From positions 2,179,501-2,243,500 of the forward strand of contig NZ_CP107921.1 in assembly GCF_036014215.1 (NCBI RefSeq): DNA of 64,000 bases, written 5' to 3'. The first letter of the stretch is position 1, and every line of letters starts with the position of its first letter. This document shows positions 33,957 through 42,446 of the stretch, one piece after another. Position numbers and translations under genes: made by a program. A model generated the notes under the pieces. The model saw nothing but the letters and a program-made list of their open reading frames with translations. It was not told the origin of the DNA and did not search any database. Origin of the DNA: Streptomyces sp. NBC_00440 (GTDB taxonomy: Bacteria > Actinomycetota > Actinomycetes > Streptomycetales > Streptomycetaceae).

Positions 33957-34376
33957 ATGTCTCTGAGCATCCGCAACCAGCTCCCCGGCACCGTCACCGG
34001 CGTCACCGACGGAGCGGTCATGGCGACCGTCAAGGTGCACCTCGGCGGCGGCCAGGAGGTCACCGCAGCGATCACCCTGGAGGCCGCGCGGGAGCTGGGG
34101 ATCGCCGAGGGGGTCGCCGTACAGGCCCTGATCAAGTCCACCGAGATCTCCCTGGCGACCGGCACGGTCACCGGGCTGAGCATCCGCAACCGGCTTCCGG
34201 GCACGGTCACCGACGTCACGACGGGCGGAGCCATGGCGAGCGTCAAGGTCTCCGTCGAAGGAGCCGAGCTGACGGCGGCCATCACCAAGGAGTCGGCCGC
34301 CGAGCTCGGTCTCGCGCCGGGCTCGTCCGTCGTCGCACTCATCAAGTCCACCGAGGTCTCCCTCGCCACGGTGTGA
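33957..34376 (+). CDS. Tandem Mop (di-TOBE) molybdate-binding protein
   Basis: A 139-residue cytoplasmic protein made of two similar Mop domains. Each starts LSIRNxLPGTVT (residues 2-14 and 71-83) and ends ALIKSTEISLAT or ALIKSTEVSLAT. Such molbindins bind several molybdate ions and buffer the cell's molybdenum. GAGG lies upstream of ATG 33957. It is divergent from the HTH-Mop gene and shares the mod/xdh neighbourhood. The two halves have clearly arisen by duplication. Confidence 0.93.
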   Translation: MSLSIRNQLPGTVTGVTDGAVMATVKVHLGGGQEVTAAITLEAARELGIAEGVAVQALIKSTEISLATGTVTGLSIRNRLPGTVTDVTTGGAMASVKVSVEGAELTAAITKESAAELGLAPGSSVVALIKSTEVSLATV

Positions 34377-34442
34377 CGGCCTCCGCTCCCGCCACTGCGA
34401 CGGCGGCCCCGGCGGGAGCAGTTGCGGCGGGAACGGGCACGA

Positions 34443-34496
34443 GTACGGGTACGGGTACGGGTACGGGTACGGGTACGGGTACGGGTACGGGTACGG
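34443..34496. repeat. Hexanucleotide microsatellite GTACGG x9
   Basis: Nine perfect tandem copies of GTACGG (54 bases), directly next to the stop codon of the small molybdopterin protein on the - strand. Imperfect copies flank it. Copy number could vary by slippage. It also separates the convergent di-Mop gene and the - strand gene. Confidence 0.92.
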
Positions 34497-34991
34497 CTAC
34501 AGGTCGGCAAAGGCGCAGCTGCCGACCCAGACACTCGTGATCGCGCTGATGTAGCGCGCGCCGCAGCGGTCGGACGGGACCACCAGCTGACTGCCCGCCA
34601 TGTCCAGGCCGCGCCCGTCCAGGGCGGTCGCCAGCAGGATCGGCGAGTCGGCGAAGTCCGCGTCGATCTCCGCCCAGGACAGCACCGTACGGTGCCCGTC
34701 CCCGCCGGTGACGGCCAGCAGGAAGCGGGAGCGGTCCTTGCGCCGCGCCGGATCGAAGGCCGGCCGGGCGTCGCCGACGACGTCGCGCAGCAGCGGCCCT
34801 TCGAAGGTGTGGTGCTGCGGGCCGTTCTTGGCGCAGTCGAAGACCACATCCGCCCGGTGCTGCCCCCACCGGGCCCGCAGATCCGCCACCGTCAGCGCTA
34901 TGGGCCGGATCAACTCGCCTTTGAGCACAAAGCTCTTGGGCGCCAGCGGGGCAGCACGGACGGAGCGAGACGGTGCGCTGATTCCACTCAT
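34497..34991 (-). CDS. Small molybdopterin-dependent oxidoreductase-like protein
   Basis: A 164-residue protein corresponding to a minimal sulfite-oxidase-fold Moco domain. The segment VFDCAKNGPQHHTFEGPLLR contains the Cys expected to bind molybdenum, and LRDVVGDARP, VLSWAEIDADF and LLATALDGRGLD follow the family pattern. It is much shorter than full sulfite oxidases (usually over 300 residues) and lacks an obvious signal peptide. ATG 34991 is chosen over an upstream frame. It may bind the cofactor or be a reduced enzyme. Its context in the molybdenum region supports the call. Confidence 0.72.
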   Translation of the reverse strand: MSGISAPSRSVRAAPLAPKSFVLKGELIRPIALTVADLRARWGQHRADVVFDCAKNGPQHHTFEGPLLRDVVGDARPAFDPARRKDRSRFLLAVTGGDGHRTVLSWAEIDADFADSPILLATALDGRGLDMAGSQLVVPSDRCGARYISAITSVWVGSCAFADL

Positions 34992-35164
34992 GGGGTTCCC
35001 CCTCCAGGCGGGCCACTCGGCGTCCGCCCTTGCCTGGAGCCCATGATGCCCACCGCGCCAGCCCCTGAACCACATATGCGGGACGATTCGGCTCATCAGG
35101 CTCGCTGATAGGAGTGAAGAGAGCCCTGAAAGGCGGCATACGCGAGATTCCTGGCGGGGTGGTG

Positions 35165-38100
35165 CTACTCATCCAGGCCCCGCGCCCGCCGGTCCATGGC
35201 AAGCCATACGCGGTCGCGGGTGACCGGAAGCTCGGTGAAGCGGATGCCGGTGGCGTCCCGCAGCGCGTTCGCCAGGGCCGGGGCGACCGGGTTGAACGGG
35301 CTCTCGCTCATGGACTTCGCGCCCAGCGGGCCGATCGCGTCGTCGGTCTCCATGAAGTGCACCTCGGTACGGGGCACATCGGCGTAGGCGGGCAGCCGGT
35401 ACATACGGAAGGCGGGCGTGGTGACCTGGCCGCGGTCTCCGAGCCGTACGTTCTCGAAGAGCGTGGCACCCAGCGCCTGGGCCACACCTCCTTCGACCTG
35501 GCCGCGGCACTGCATCGGGTTCATCACCTTGCCCGCGTCCGCCGCGTGCACACTGCGCAGGATGCGGATCTCTCCGCTGCCCGGATCGACGGCGATCTTG
35601 AACCACTGGGCGTTGAACGCCACCGAGCGGGGCGTGCCGCCGAAGTGGCCGTCCTCGGCGAGTTCCTGGCCCGCGGCCTGCGCTGCCGCGTACAACTCCT
35701 TGAGCAGCAGGCGGCGTTCACCGCACTCCACGGCTTCCTCGACCAGCCGGCAGTCCTCCTTGGCCACCCCGAGATGGGCAGCGGCGAAGGACAGCAGCGA
35801 CGCCGCGAGCGCCTGTGATGCCCGCAGTGTCGCCTTGCCCGCCACCACGGTGCCGGTCGAGCCGAAAGCGCCCGTGTCGTGGCGCACCACATCCGTGTCC
35901 GACTGGCGGATGGTGATCTGCTCGACGGTCGTGCCGAGTTCGCCCGCGGCGACCTGCCGGTGCACGGTGGTGGTGCCGTTGCCGAACTCGGCCGTACCGA
36001 CGGCGAGGTCGAAGGTGCCGTCGGCGAGCAGGGTGACGCGCGCGTCGGCGATGTGGCCGCCGGGCGGTCCGGTGGCGATCATCGAGAGGGCCGAGCCCTC
36101 GCCGACGAGCCATCCGTCGGGCACGGAACCGCCCGGCGGCGAGGCCTGCGGGTCCTCCGTCTGCCCCTTCTCCTTCTCCTTCTCCTGCTCCTGCTCCTGC
36201 TCCTTCTCCTGCTCCTGCTCCTGTGCCGCGCGGACGATACCCAGGCACTGGTCGAGCCCGTAGCTCGCGATGTGCAGGTCCTCCTCCTCACCGTCGGCGG
36301 TGATCATCGGCTCGCCCGCCTTGATGATGTTGCGCGCCTTCAGCTCCATCGGGTCCATGTCCAGCTGCCTGGCCAGCTCGTCGAGCACGGACTCCATACC
36401 GAAGACGACCTGCCCGAGCCCGTACCCCCGGAACGCGCCCGCCGGAACGGCATGGGTGTAGACCGAGTAACCGTCCGCCTTCTTGTTGGGACAGCGGTAC
36501 ACCGACAGGGACTCGCCGCAGGCGTGGAACATCACGGCCGGGCCGTGGTTCCCGTACGCCCCCGTGTTGGAGACCACCCGCAGCTGGAGCGCGGTGAGCG
36601 TGCCGTCGCGCCGGGCCCCGGCCTTGATGCGGATACGGAACGGATGGCGGGTGGTGGCGCCGTAGAACTGCTCTGCCCGGGTGTACTCCAGCTTGACCGG
36701 GCGGCCCGTCCGCATCGCGGCGAGCGCGACGATGTCCTCGACGATCATCTCCTGCTTGCCGCCGAACCCGCCGCCGACCCGGCCCGCGACCACGCGCACC
36801 TTCTCCAGCGGCAGTTCGAAGAGGACGCAGAGGGCGCGCCGGGTCAGGAACGGGGTCTGGCTGCTCGTCCGTACCATCAGCCGCTGTCCTTCGGGCGGAG
36901 CGGGAATCCCGGCCGTGCGGCCGGTGGACCCTTCCTCCTCTTCCCTCTCGGACTCTTCCGCCTCGGGCTGCTTCCCCTCGGCGCTGTCGGCGCTGTCGGC
37001 GCGGCCGGCCTCGTCCGTTTCGCCTGCCCTGCTGATCCTGTCGACCCCCACGGCGGAGCCCACCTCGCCGCCCGGGCCCTCGTTCATGGGCTCGAACCAG
37101 GCGACCGCCCCATGCGTCTCCAGGCTGGCGTGCTGCACCCGCTGGGTGCGGAAGTCCTGCTCGTACACCACATCGGCCTCGGCGAACCCGGCCTCGACAT
37201 CGCCGATCTCCCCGTGCGCCTCACCGACGACGTTGTCCTGCGGACGGGAGATACGGGCCTTCTTCGCGTCCTTGGCGTGTACGACGGGGGCGCCCGGCAG
37301 CATCGCCTCCTCCGGGTCGAACACGGCGGGCAGCACCTCGTAGACGACCTCGATCCGGCGGCACCCCTCCTCGGCGGCCCCCTCGCTGTCGGCGACGACC
37401 GCGGCGACGCGCTGGCCGACATAACGCACGGTGTCGTCGAGCAGCCGGGTGTCGTCCGGGTCCTCCTCGGGGTGTTCGTGGCGGGCGGTGGAGTACAGCC
37501 GCTCCGGCGCGTCGTAGTGGGTCAGGACGGTGTGCACGCCGGGCACCCGCAGTGCGGCCGAGGTGTCGATGGAGACGATGCGGGCGTGCGCGTGCGGGGA
37601 ACGCAGCAGCTTCATGTGCAGCAGTCCCGGCACCTCGATGTCGAAGGTGTAGCGCGCGGTACCGGTGACCACCTGCGGTCCCGCCGGGGCGGGCAGGCTG
37701 CGGCCGACGGCCTTGCCCGCGCAGGGCGCCTCCGCGTGCTTGACCCCGCGGATGGAGTCCTCGATCGCCCGGTAGCCGGTGCAGCGGCACAGGTTTCCCT
37801 TGAGCGCCCTGGGCAGGTCGGTCAGCTGGTCCTCGTCGAGCGCCGCGGTGGTCATCAGGAACCCGGCGGTGCAGAACCCGCACTGGAAGCCCTGCGCGTC
37901 GAGGAACTTCTGCTGTACGGGGTGGAGTTCACCGTCCTCCGCCAGCCCCTCCACGGTGGTGACCGAACGGCCTTCGGCGCGTACGGCGGGGTAGAGGCAG
38001 CTGTGCACGGGCTCACCGTCCACATGCACCGTGCACGCCCCGCAGTCCCCCGCGTCGCACCCCTTCTTCACACCGAACCAGCCGCGGTCCCGCAGATAGG

Positions 38101-38170
38101 TCCGCAGACACTGTCCGGGGCGGGGCTCGGCATCGAACCGCTTCTTGTTCACTTCGATCTCGTAGGTCAT
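35165..38170 (-). CDS. Xanthine-dehydrogenase-family protein, 2Fe-2S and molybdopterin domains fused
   Basis: A 1001-residue protein. Residues 1-165 carry two 2Fe-2S clusters (KKGCDAGDCGACTVHVDG with a downstream Cys; FQCGFCTAGF and NLCRCTGYRAI). The rest is the molybdopterin subunit: VTGTARYTFDIEVPGLLHMK, GRVGGGFGGKQEMI, VPAGAFRGYGLGQ, and the active-site Glu region AKSMSESPFNPVAPAL. Two charged low-complexity inserts lie near residues 370-420 and 640-670. With the FAD subunit encoded next to it, the enzyme should hydroxylate a purine or related heterocycle. Confidence 0.9.
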   Translation of the reverse strand: MTYEIEVNKKRFDAEPRPGQCLRTYLRDRGWFGVKKGCDAGDCGACTVHVDGEPVHSCLYPAVRAEGRSVTTVEGLAEDGELHPVQQKFLDAQGFQCGFCTAGFLMTTAALDEDQLTDLPRALKGNLCRCTGYRAIEDSIRGVKHAEAPCAGKAVGRSLPAPAGPQVVTGTARYTFDIEVPGLLHMKLLRSPHAHARIVSIDTSAALRVPGVHTVLTHYDAPERLYSTARHEHPEEDPDDTRLLDDTVRYVGQRVAAVVADSEGAAEEGCRRIEVVYEVLPAVFDPEEAMLPGAPVVHAKDAKKARISRPQDNVVGEAHGEIGDVEAGFAEADVVYEQDFRTQRVQHASLETHGAVAWFEPMNEGPGGEVGSAVGVDRISRAGETDEAGRADSADSAEGKQPEAEESEREEEEGSTGRTAGIPAPPEGQRLMVRTSSQTPFLTRRALCVLFELPLEKVRVVAGRVGGGFGGKQEMIVEDIVALAAMRTGRPVKLEYTRAEQFYGATTRHPFRIRIKAGARRDGTLTALQLRVVSNTGAYGNHGPAVMFHACGESLSVYRCPNKKADGYSVYTHAVPAGAFRGYGLGQVVFGMESVLDELARQLDMDPMELKARNIIKAGEPMITADGEEEDLHIASYGLDQCLGIVRAAQEQEQEKEQEQEQEKEKEKGQTEDPQASPPGGSVPDGWLVGEGSALSMIATGPPGGHIADARVTLLADGTFDLAVGTAEFGNGTTTVHRQVAAGELGTTVEQITIRQSDTDVVRHDTGAFGSTGTVVAGKATLRASQALAASLLSFAAAHLGVAKEDCRLVEEAVECGERRLLLKELYAAAQAAGQELAEDGHFGGTPRSVAFNAQWFKIAVDPGSGEIRILRSVHAADAGKVMNPMQCRGQVEGGVAQALGATLFENVRLGDRGQVTTPAFRMYRLPAYADVPRTEVHFMETDDAIGPLGAKSMSESPFNPVAPALANALRDATGIRFTELPVTRDRVWLAMDRRARGLDE
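36160..36228. repeat. Hexamer repeat encoding a Glu/Gln/Lys tract
   Basis: A run of CTCCTG and CTCCTT units within the molybdopterin subunit gene, read on the - strand as about 20 residues of EQEQEKEQEQEQEKEKEK. It lies in a loop-like insert and keeps the frame. Unit gain or loss would change the loop length in steps of two residues. Confidence 0.85.
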
Positions 38171-38991
38171 CGCGCACCGCCCTCGGTGAGTTCGGAACGG
38201 ATCTCCTCGGCGAGGCGCAGCGCCATGTGGCGGCGCCACTCGGGGAGCCCGTGAATGTCGTCGAACCAGTCGTCGTCCTGGATCTTCCGCAGGATCGCCG
38301 CGCGCAGTTCGGCCGCTGTCGGCGGCAGCGGAAACCAGAACCGGAACGGCCGTACGGTCGAGGCCGTGACGGTGATGGCCAGCGAGCCGTCCAGCGGGTC
38401 GAGCGCACCGACGATCAGCGAACCGGAGCGGCCGAGCCCGTAGAGCGACGCCTGCCGGAACGCCGTACGGGAGGCGAGTGCGCGGGCGGGCAGGGTGACC
38501 GAGCGGAGCAACTCCCCCTGGCCCAGGTTCTTGACCCCGGCACCGATGATGAAGTCGGTGACCGGCAGGCGGCGCAGGGATCCGTCCTGCGCGCGGAGCA
38601 GGCAGACTCCGTCGAGCCCGGCGGTGAGCGAGATCATCGGGCCGGCCGGCAGACCGTTGCAGAGGTTCCCGCCGAGGGTCGCCATGTTCCAGATCTTGAA
38701 CGAGGCGAGGAAGGCCCGGCAGCACTGCTCGACGAGTGGCGCCGCGGGGGCCTGCCAGGACTTCCCGAACCGGGAGAGCTGCGCGATCGTGCAGGTCGCC
38801 GCGATCTCCAGATCGCCGTTCGGCAGCTCCTTCAGCGGCTCCCAGCCCATCCGGCTGAGGTCGATCAGCCGCCGCAGCCGGGGCTGGGGCTCGGAGAAGA
38901 GGTAGGTGCCGCCGCCCAGCCAGTAGTCGCCGGGCCGCCATACCGGCTTGGTGCGCGCGTCGCACACGTCGGCCACTGTGTTGAGGTCCAT
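38167..38991 (-). CDS. Xanthine-dehydrogenase-family FAD-binding subunit
   Basis: A 274-residue subunit of the CoxM/XdhB type. FAD contacts are WLGGGTYLFSEPQPRLRRL near residue 25 and the loop TLGGNLCNGLPAGPMIS near residue 110. Its gene precedes and overlaps that of the fused 2Fe-2S/molybdopterin subunit by 4 bases, so the two are translated together to form the full enzyme. The PucR regulator is divergent, which points to purine catabolism. Confidence 0.92.
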   Translation of the reverse strand: MDLNTVADVCDARTKPVWRPGDYWLGGGTYLFSEPQPRLRRLIDLSRMGWEPLKELPNGDLEIAATCTIAQLSRFGKSWQAPAAPLVEQCCRAFLASFKIWNMATLGGNLCNGLPAGPMISLTAGLDGVCLLRAQDGSLRRLPVTDFIIGAGVKNLGQGELLRSVTLPARALASRTAFRQASLYGLGRSGSLIVGALDPLDGSLAITVTASTVRPFRFWFPLPPTAAELRAAILRKIQDDDWFDDIHGLPEWRRHMALRLAEEIRSELTEGGAR

Positions 38992-39353
38992 ACCGCTCCC
39001 CCTTTTTCCTTCTCCGGGCTCTTCGCGCTCCCGGCTCGTGCTCCCGGTTCGTGCTGCTCGGGGTTTCCGCTTCTCGGGCCGCCGCCGCTTCGGGCGGCGC
39101 TCCGCGGGCCGCCTGGACTGTGTCCGGCGCCCGCACCGTTGGCACGTACTCCGTCAGTGAAGCAACGCGCCACGGTCCGGCACGACTGGTTTCAGCCACG
39201 GAAATCCGCCAGGTCCCCAGCGCGATGGTTGGATGATCAACCAAGAGGCATTCCGGCACGGCTCCCTAGCATTTACGATGGCTCCACTCGCACTCGCCTA
39301 GTGAATGTGAGATGCCGGATCTTCAGGTCGGGCGCCGTACAAGGAGCCAGAGC
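38992..39353. promoter_or_regulatory. Divergent control region of the xdh operon and pucR
   Basis: A 362-base gene-free stretch. It contains a perfect palindrome TGGTTG-N6-CAACCA at 39226-39243, a candidate PucR site. The part next to the xdh gene (38998-39090) is pyrimidine-rich, with repeated GCTCCCGG and CTTCTC units. AAGGAG at 39341 is the ribosome site of pucR. No coding region was recognised. Confidence 0.6.
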
Positions 39354-40913
39354 ATGCACGTCGAACAACTTCTCCAGCTCGAATCGCTCGATCTGGCCCT
39401 GCTCTGGGGGGAGCGCCCGCTCCTCACCCGGGAAATCAGCGGTGTCACCGCGACGGACCTGGAGGACCCGGCACGCTTCCTCCAGCAGGGCGAGATCGTG
39501 CTGAGCGGGCTGGTCTGGTGGAGCCCCGGCGACAGCCCGGCGAAGACCGACCACTTCGTCTCGGCGCTCCGCTCGGCCGGGGCGACAGCGCTCCTCGCGG
39601 GCGAGGAGACCCACGGCACCGTCCCCGGCGTCCTGGTCGACTCCTGCCGCGAACACGGCGTCCCGCTGCTCTCCGTACCGGCCCAGACGAGCTTCCGCGC
39701 CATCACCGAGGCGGTCTATCTGCGCCAGTGGGGCGACCTCAGCCGCCGCCCGGCCCACCACTACGCGCTGCCCGAGAACGTCCGGACGGAGCTGGCCAGG
39801 CTGCTCGCGGACGGTGCGGGCCCCGACGAACTCCTGGACCGCGCCTTCGCCCACCTCGGCCGGCTGCCCTGCTACCTGCTCGCGGCCGGGGGCCGCACCC
39901 TCGGCCGTACGCCGTCCGCCCCCGAGCTGCCCGTACGGCGGGCCGCCGCGCTGCTGCGGGACACCGCCCGGGACACCACCCGGGTCGCCCTGCGCATCGA
40001 GGCGGACTCGGGCCCCTACGACACCTGGCACCTCTACCTCCCCGACCCGGCGGAGGCCCCGCCGCGCGTACTCCACGAGATCGCCGACGTGATGGCCCAG
40101 TACCGCCACGCCCTCGACCGCCACCGGGCGGCGGAGCAGCGGACGGCCGACGAACTGCTGGCCCTGGTCGACTCCCCGGTGGCCGACGCGACGGCGCTGG
40201 ACTCCGCGCTGACCGCCTGCGGGCTCCCGGCGCACGGCCACTACCGCGTGATCGTCGCCACGCTGGGTGCCTACGGATCGCAGCAGAACGAGGGGACCGG
40301 CGCGCGGGCCGCGCTCACCGAGGCGCTGAGCCATGCCGCGGCCGGCCCGTTCGCCGTGGGGCTGCGGCCGGGCGGCGCGGCGGTGGCCGTCCTGCACACC
40401 GGCCAGGACGGCGACCGCCGCACCGCCGGGCGGCCCGCGGTCGACCAGGCGTGGTCGCTGCTGCACGCCTGCGCCCCGGAGACACCGCTGCACGCCGGCA
40501 TCAGCGACAGCACCCCGGGGCCCAGCGGCCTCAACTCCGCTCTCGGGCAGGCGCGTTACGCCCTGGCGGCGGCCGCCACCGCCGACGCCGGAGCCGACCG
40601 GGTCACCGCGGTCGACGACCTCACCTCACTGGACGCACTGCTGGCGGGCATCCCCACCGACGTACGCACGGCCTTCAGCGCCAACGCCCTGGGCCCCCTG
40701 TCCGACAGCTCCAGCAGCTCGCACCGGGTGCTGCTGGAGACACTGGAGGCCTTCCTCGACCACAACTGCTCCTGGACCCGCACCGCGGAGGCCCTGCATC
40801 TGCACGTCAACACGGTGCACTACCGCATCCAGCGCGTGGAGGCCCTGACCGGCCGCGGGCTCTCCAACCTGGACGACAAACTCGATCTGCACGCCGCACT
40901 GAAGTGCCGCTGA
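39354..40913 (+). CDS. PucR family transcriptional regulator
   Basis: A 519-residue regulator. The N-terminal PucR domain (MHVEQLLQLESLDLALLWGE, then ATDLEDPARFLQQGEIVLSG) probably senses a purine catabolite. The C-terminal helix-turn-helix is NCSWTRTAEALHLHVNTVHY with RIQRVEALTGRGLSNLDD. ATG 39354 follows AAGGAG at 8 bases; an earlier in-frame ATG at 39312 has no such site. It is divergent from the xanthine-dehydrogenase-type operon and probably activates it, as in Bacillus PucR. Confidence 0.93.
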   Translation: MHVEQLLQLESLDLALLWGERPLLTREISGVTATDLEDPARFLQQGEIVLSGLVWWSPGDSPAKTDHFVSALRSAGATALLAGEETHGTVPGVLVDSCREHGVPLLSVPAQTSFRAITEAVYLRQWGDLSRRPAHHYALPENVRTELARLLADGAGPDELLDRAFAHLGRLPCYLLAAGGRTLGRTPSAPELPVRRAAALLRDTARDTTRVALRIEADSGPYDTWHLYLPDPAEAPPRVLHEIADVMAQYRHALDRHRAAEQRTADELLALVDSPVADATALDSALTACGLPAHGHYRVIVATLGAYGSQQNEGTGARAALTEALSHAAAGPFAVGLRPGGAAVAVLHTGQDGDRRTAGRPAVDQAWSLLHACAPETPLHAGISDSTPGPSGLNSALGQARYALAAAATADAGADRVTAVDDLTSLDALLAGIPTDVRTAFSANALGPLSDSSSSSHRVLLETLEAFLDHNCSWTRTAEALHLHVNTVHYRIQRVEALTGRGLSNLDDKLDLHAALKCR

Positions 40914-40963
40914 CGGACCGCCGCTGACGCCCTCCGTCGCCGACTCTCACGGCCTGCGGTCTC

Positions 40964-41092
40964 TCAGGCGTCCAGGGCGGTGATGGCATCGGCCAGGCGG
41001 TGCAACTGGCGAGCGAGCCGGGTGCGTTCGGCGGGCGGGAACTGCGCCAGGGTGCGGGTCTGGCGTTCGGCCCGTGCCGCCCACTGATCCAC
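40964..41092 (-). pseudogene. Remnant of a MarR-type regulator C-terminus
   Basis: A 42-residue frame on the - strand, with segments AARAERQTRTLAQFPPAERT and LARQLHRLADAITAL. It looks like the last helix pair of a MarR-family regulator, without the DNA-binding part. The upstream end runs into three CCGGCTA repeats (41091-41113). It is probably a decayed gene fragment. Confidence 0.4.
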
Positions 41093-41109
41093 CGGCTACC
41101 GGCTACCGG

Positions 41110-41505
41110 CTACTGCCTGTCGATATGAACGTTGGTCGACTTCACGCGCGCCGTCGCGGTCACCCCGACGACGAGCCCCAGCTCATCGACGGCCTCCCGG
41201 CTCACCAGGGAGACCAGCCGGTGCGGCCCGGACTGGATCTCGACCTGGGCGACCACGTCGTCAACGACGACCCGGGTGACGATCCCCGCGAAGGAGTTCC
41301 GTACGGAGGTGTGGACCTCCCCCGGCACCGGATGCAGGCCCTCGGCCCGCCCCTTGGCGAAGGCGGCGAGGCTCACCCCGTCGATGACGCGGTTCCCCGA
41401 ACCGTCCCGGTCCATGGCGATCTGCCCCCCGTCGGCCCAGCGGCGGACGGTCTCAGGACTCACACCGAGCAGTCCCGCTGCCTGGCCAATGCTGTACGAC
41501 GGCAT
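41110..41505 (-). CDS. HTH-Mop protein, copy 2
   Basis: A 131-residue paralogue of the protein at 33370-33765, with the same order: helix-turn-helix (SYSIGQAAGLLGVSPETVRRW), a linker, and a Mop domain (VRNSFAGIVTRVVVDDVVAQ, TARVKSTNVHIDRQ). The two copies are the same length and agree at well over half of positions. ATG 41505 lies 6 bases after TAGGGT and lacks a ribosome site, so the mRNA is probably leaderless. It lies beyond pucR and may couple molybdate level to a different target set. Confidence 0.85.
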   Translation of the reverse strand: MPSYSIGQAAGLLGVSPETVRRWADGGQIAMDRDGSGNRVIDGVSLAAFAKGRAEGLHPVPGEVHTSVRNSFAGIVTRVVVDDVVAQVEIQSGPHRLVSLVSREAVDELGLVVGVTATARVKSTNVHIDRQ

Positions 41506-41665
41506 TCCAGCACCCTAGAGCCTCCCGTCCCGATGGCGGACGACGGCGTCATGGTGCGGGTGGTGTCGGCACGTTCCGCTGTGCGCGCGGCGACGAGGGC
41601 GGCACCGGTGTCGGCGGTGCGGCCGCACCGGCCGCACCGGGCAGGGCTTGCGTATCCGGCATAGC

Positions 41666-42271
41666 ATGTTGCCCGTGCCGCAAGACGATGGGGAGTTCGA
41701 CCGCCTCGTACGCCAACGGATCCGCGCGCTGCGCGTGGCGCAGGGCTGGTCTCTGGACGAGCTGGCCACCCGCGCCCGGCTCAGCCCCTCCACGCTCAGC
41801 CGGATCGAGAACGGTCAGCGCCGCCTCGCTCTGGACCAGCTCTTCACCCTCGCCCGCGCGCTGGACACCACGCTCGACCAACTGATCGAGACGGCCACGG
41901 ACGACGTCATCTCCAGCCCGGTGATCGACTCCGCCCACCAGCTGATGCGCTGGCCCGTCCGGGCGGACCCGGGCATGAGCGTCGTACGCCGGCGCATGAC
42001 GAACCCACCGCCCGACAGCCCGTCACGTATGCGCGCCCACCCGGGGCGCGAATGGTTCGTCGTCCTCTCCGGCACTGCCGTGCTGCTCCTGGGCGACCGG
42101 CGCTTGCGGGTGGAGACCAACCAGGCCGCCGAGTTCCCCACGATGGTCCCGCACGCCATCGGTGCCGCAGGCGGGCCGTGCGAGGTCCTCGGCATCTTCG
42201 ACCGCGACGCCCGCCGCGGCCACCAGCGCGACGACGACAGCACCGGGGACCCGGACAGCCCGTCGCGTTGA
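41666..42271 (+). CDS. XRE family regulator with cupin domain
   Basis: A 201-residue regulator. The helix-turn-helix LDELATRARLSPSTLSRIEN lies near residues 29-48. A cupin-2 sensor follows (HPGREWFVVLSGTAVLLLGD, then AAEFPTMVPHAIGAAGGP). Such proteins respond to small metabolites. ATG 41666 is preferred over an upstream TTG. A methyltransferase gene follows in the same direction, but a hairpin and 175 bases separate the two. Confidence 0.88.
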   Translation: MLPVPQDDGEFDRLVRQRIRALRVAQGWSLDELATRARLSPSTLSRIENGQRRLALDQLFTLARALDTTLDQLIETATDDVISSPVIDSAHQLMRWPVRADPGMSVVRRRMTNPPPDSPSRMRAHPGREWFVVLSGTAVLLLGDRRLRVETNQAAEFPTMVPHAIGAAGGPCEVLGIFDRDARRGHQRDDDSTGDPDSPSR

Positions 42272-42342
42272 TCCCGGCCGCCCCCCCTGCGGCCCCCGGC
42301 GACTCCTCGCCGCGGCGCCTCCCTAGCTCATTCCGTAGCCCA

Positions 42343-42376
42343 TTCCGTGCCGGCTGCTTGCGCGGCCGGCACGGAA
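42343..42376. terminator. Hairpin between the XRE-cupin and methyltransferase genes
   Basis: A perfect 12-pair stem TTCCGTGCCGGC/GCCGGCACGGAA with a 10-base loop, 71 bases past the regulator stop. It has no T-run. It probably terminates the upstream transcript. Confidence 0.65.
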
Positions 42377-42446
42377 AGCGTCCACCCTCTTGCTCTTCCG
42401 GGAAGCGACCGGGCCGCACCCACGTGATCCTCGTAGCGTGGGCGCC

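Noticed and set aside
34342..34500. Val-Pro repeat protein encoded by the GTACGG array
   Set aside because: The repeat translates to VPVPVP in an antisense frame with no start or ribosome site; it is a microsatellite.
39312..39353. Earlier ATG for pucR
   Set aside because: No ribosome site; ATG 39354 has AAGGAG and starts at the conserved domain.
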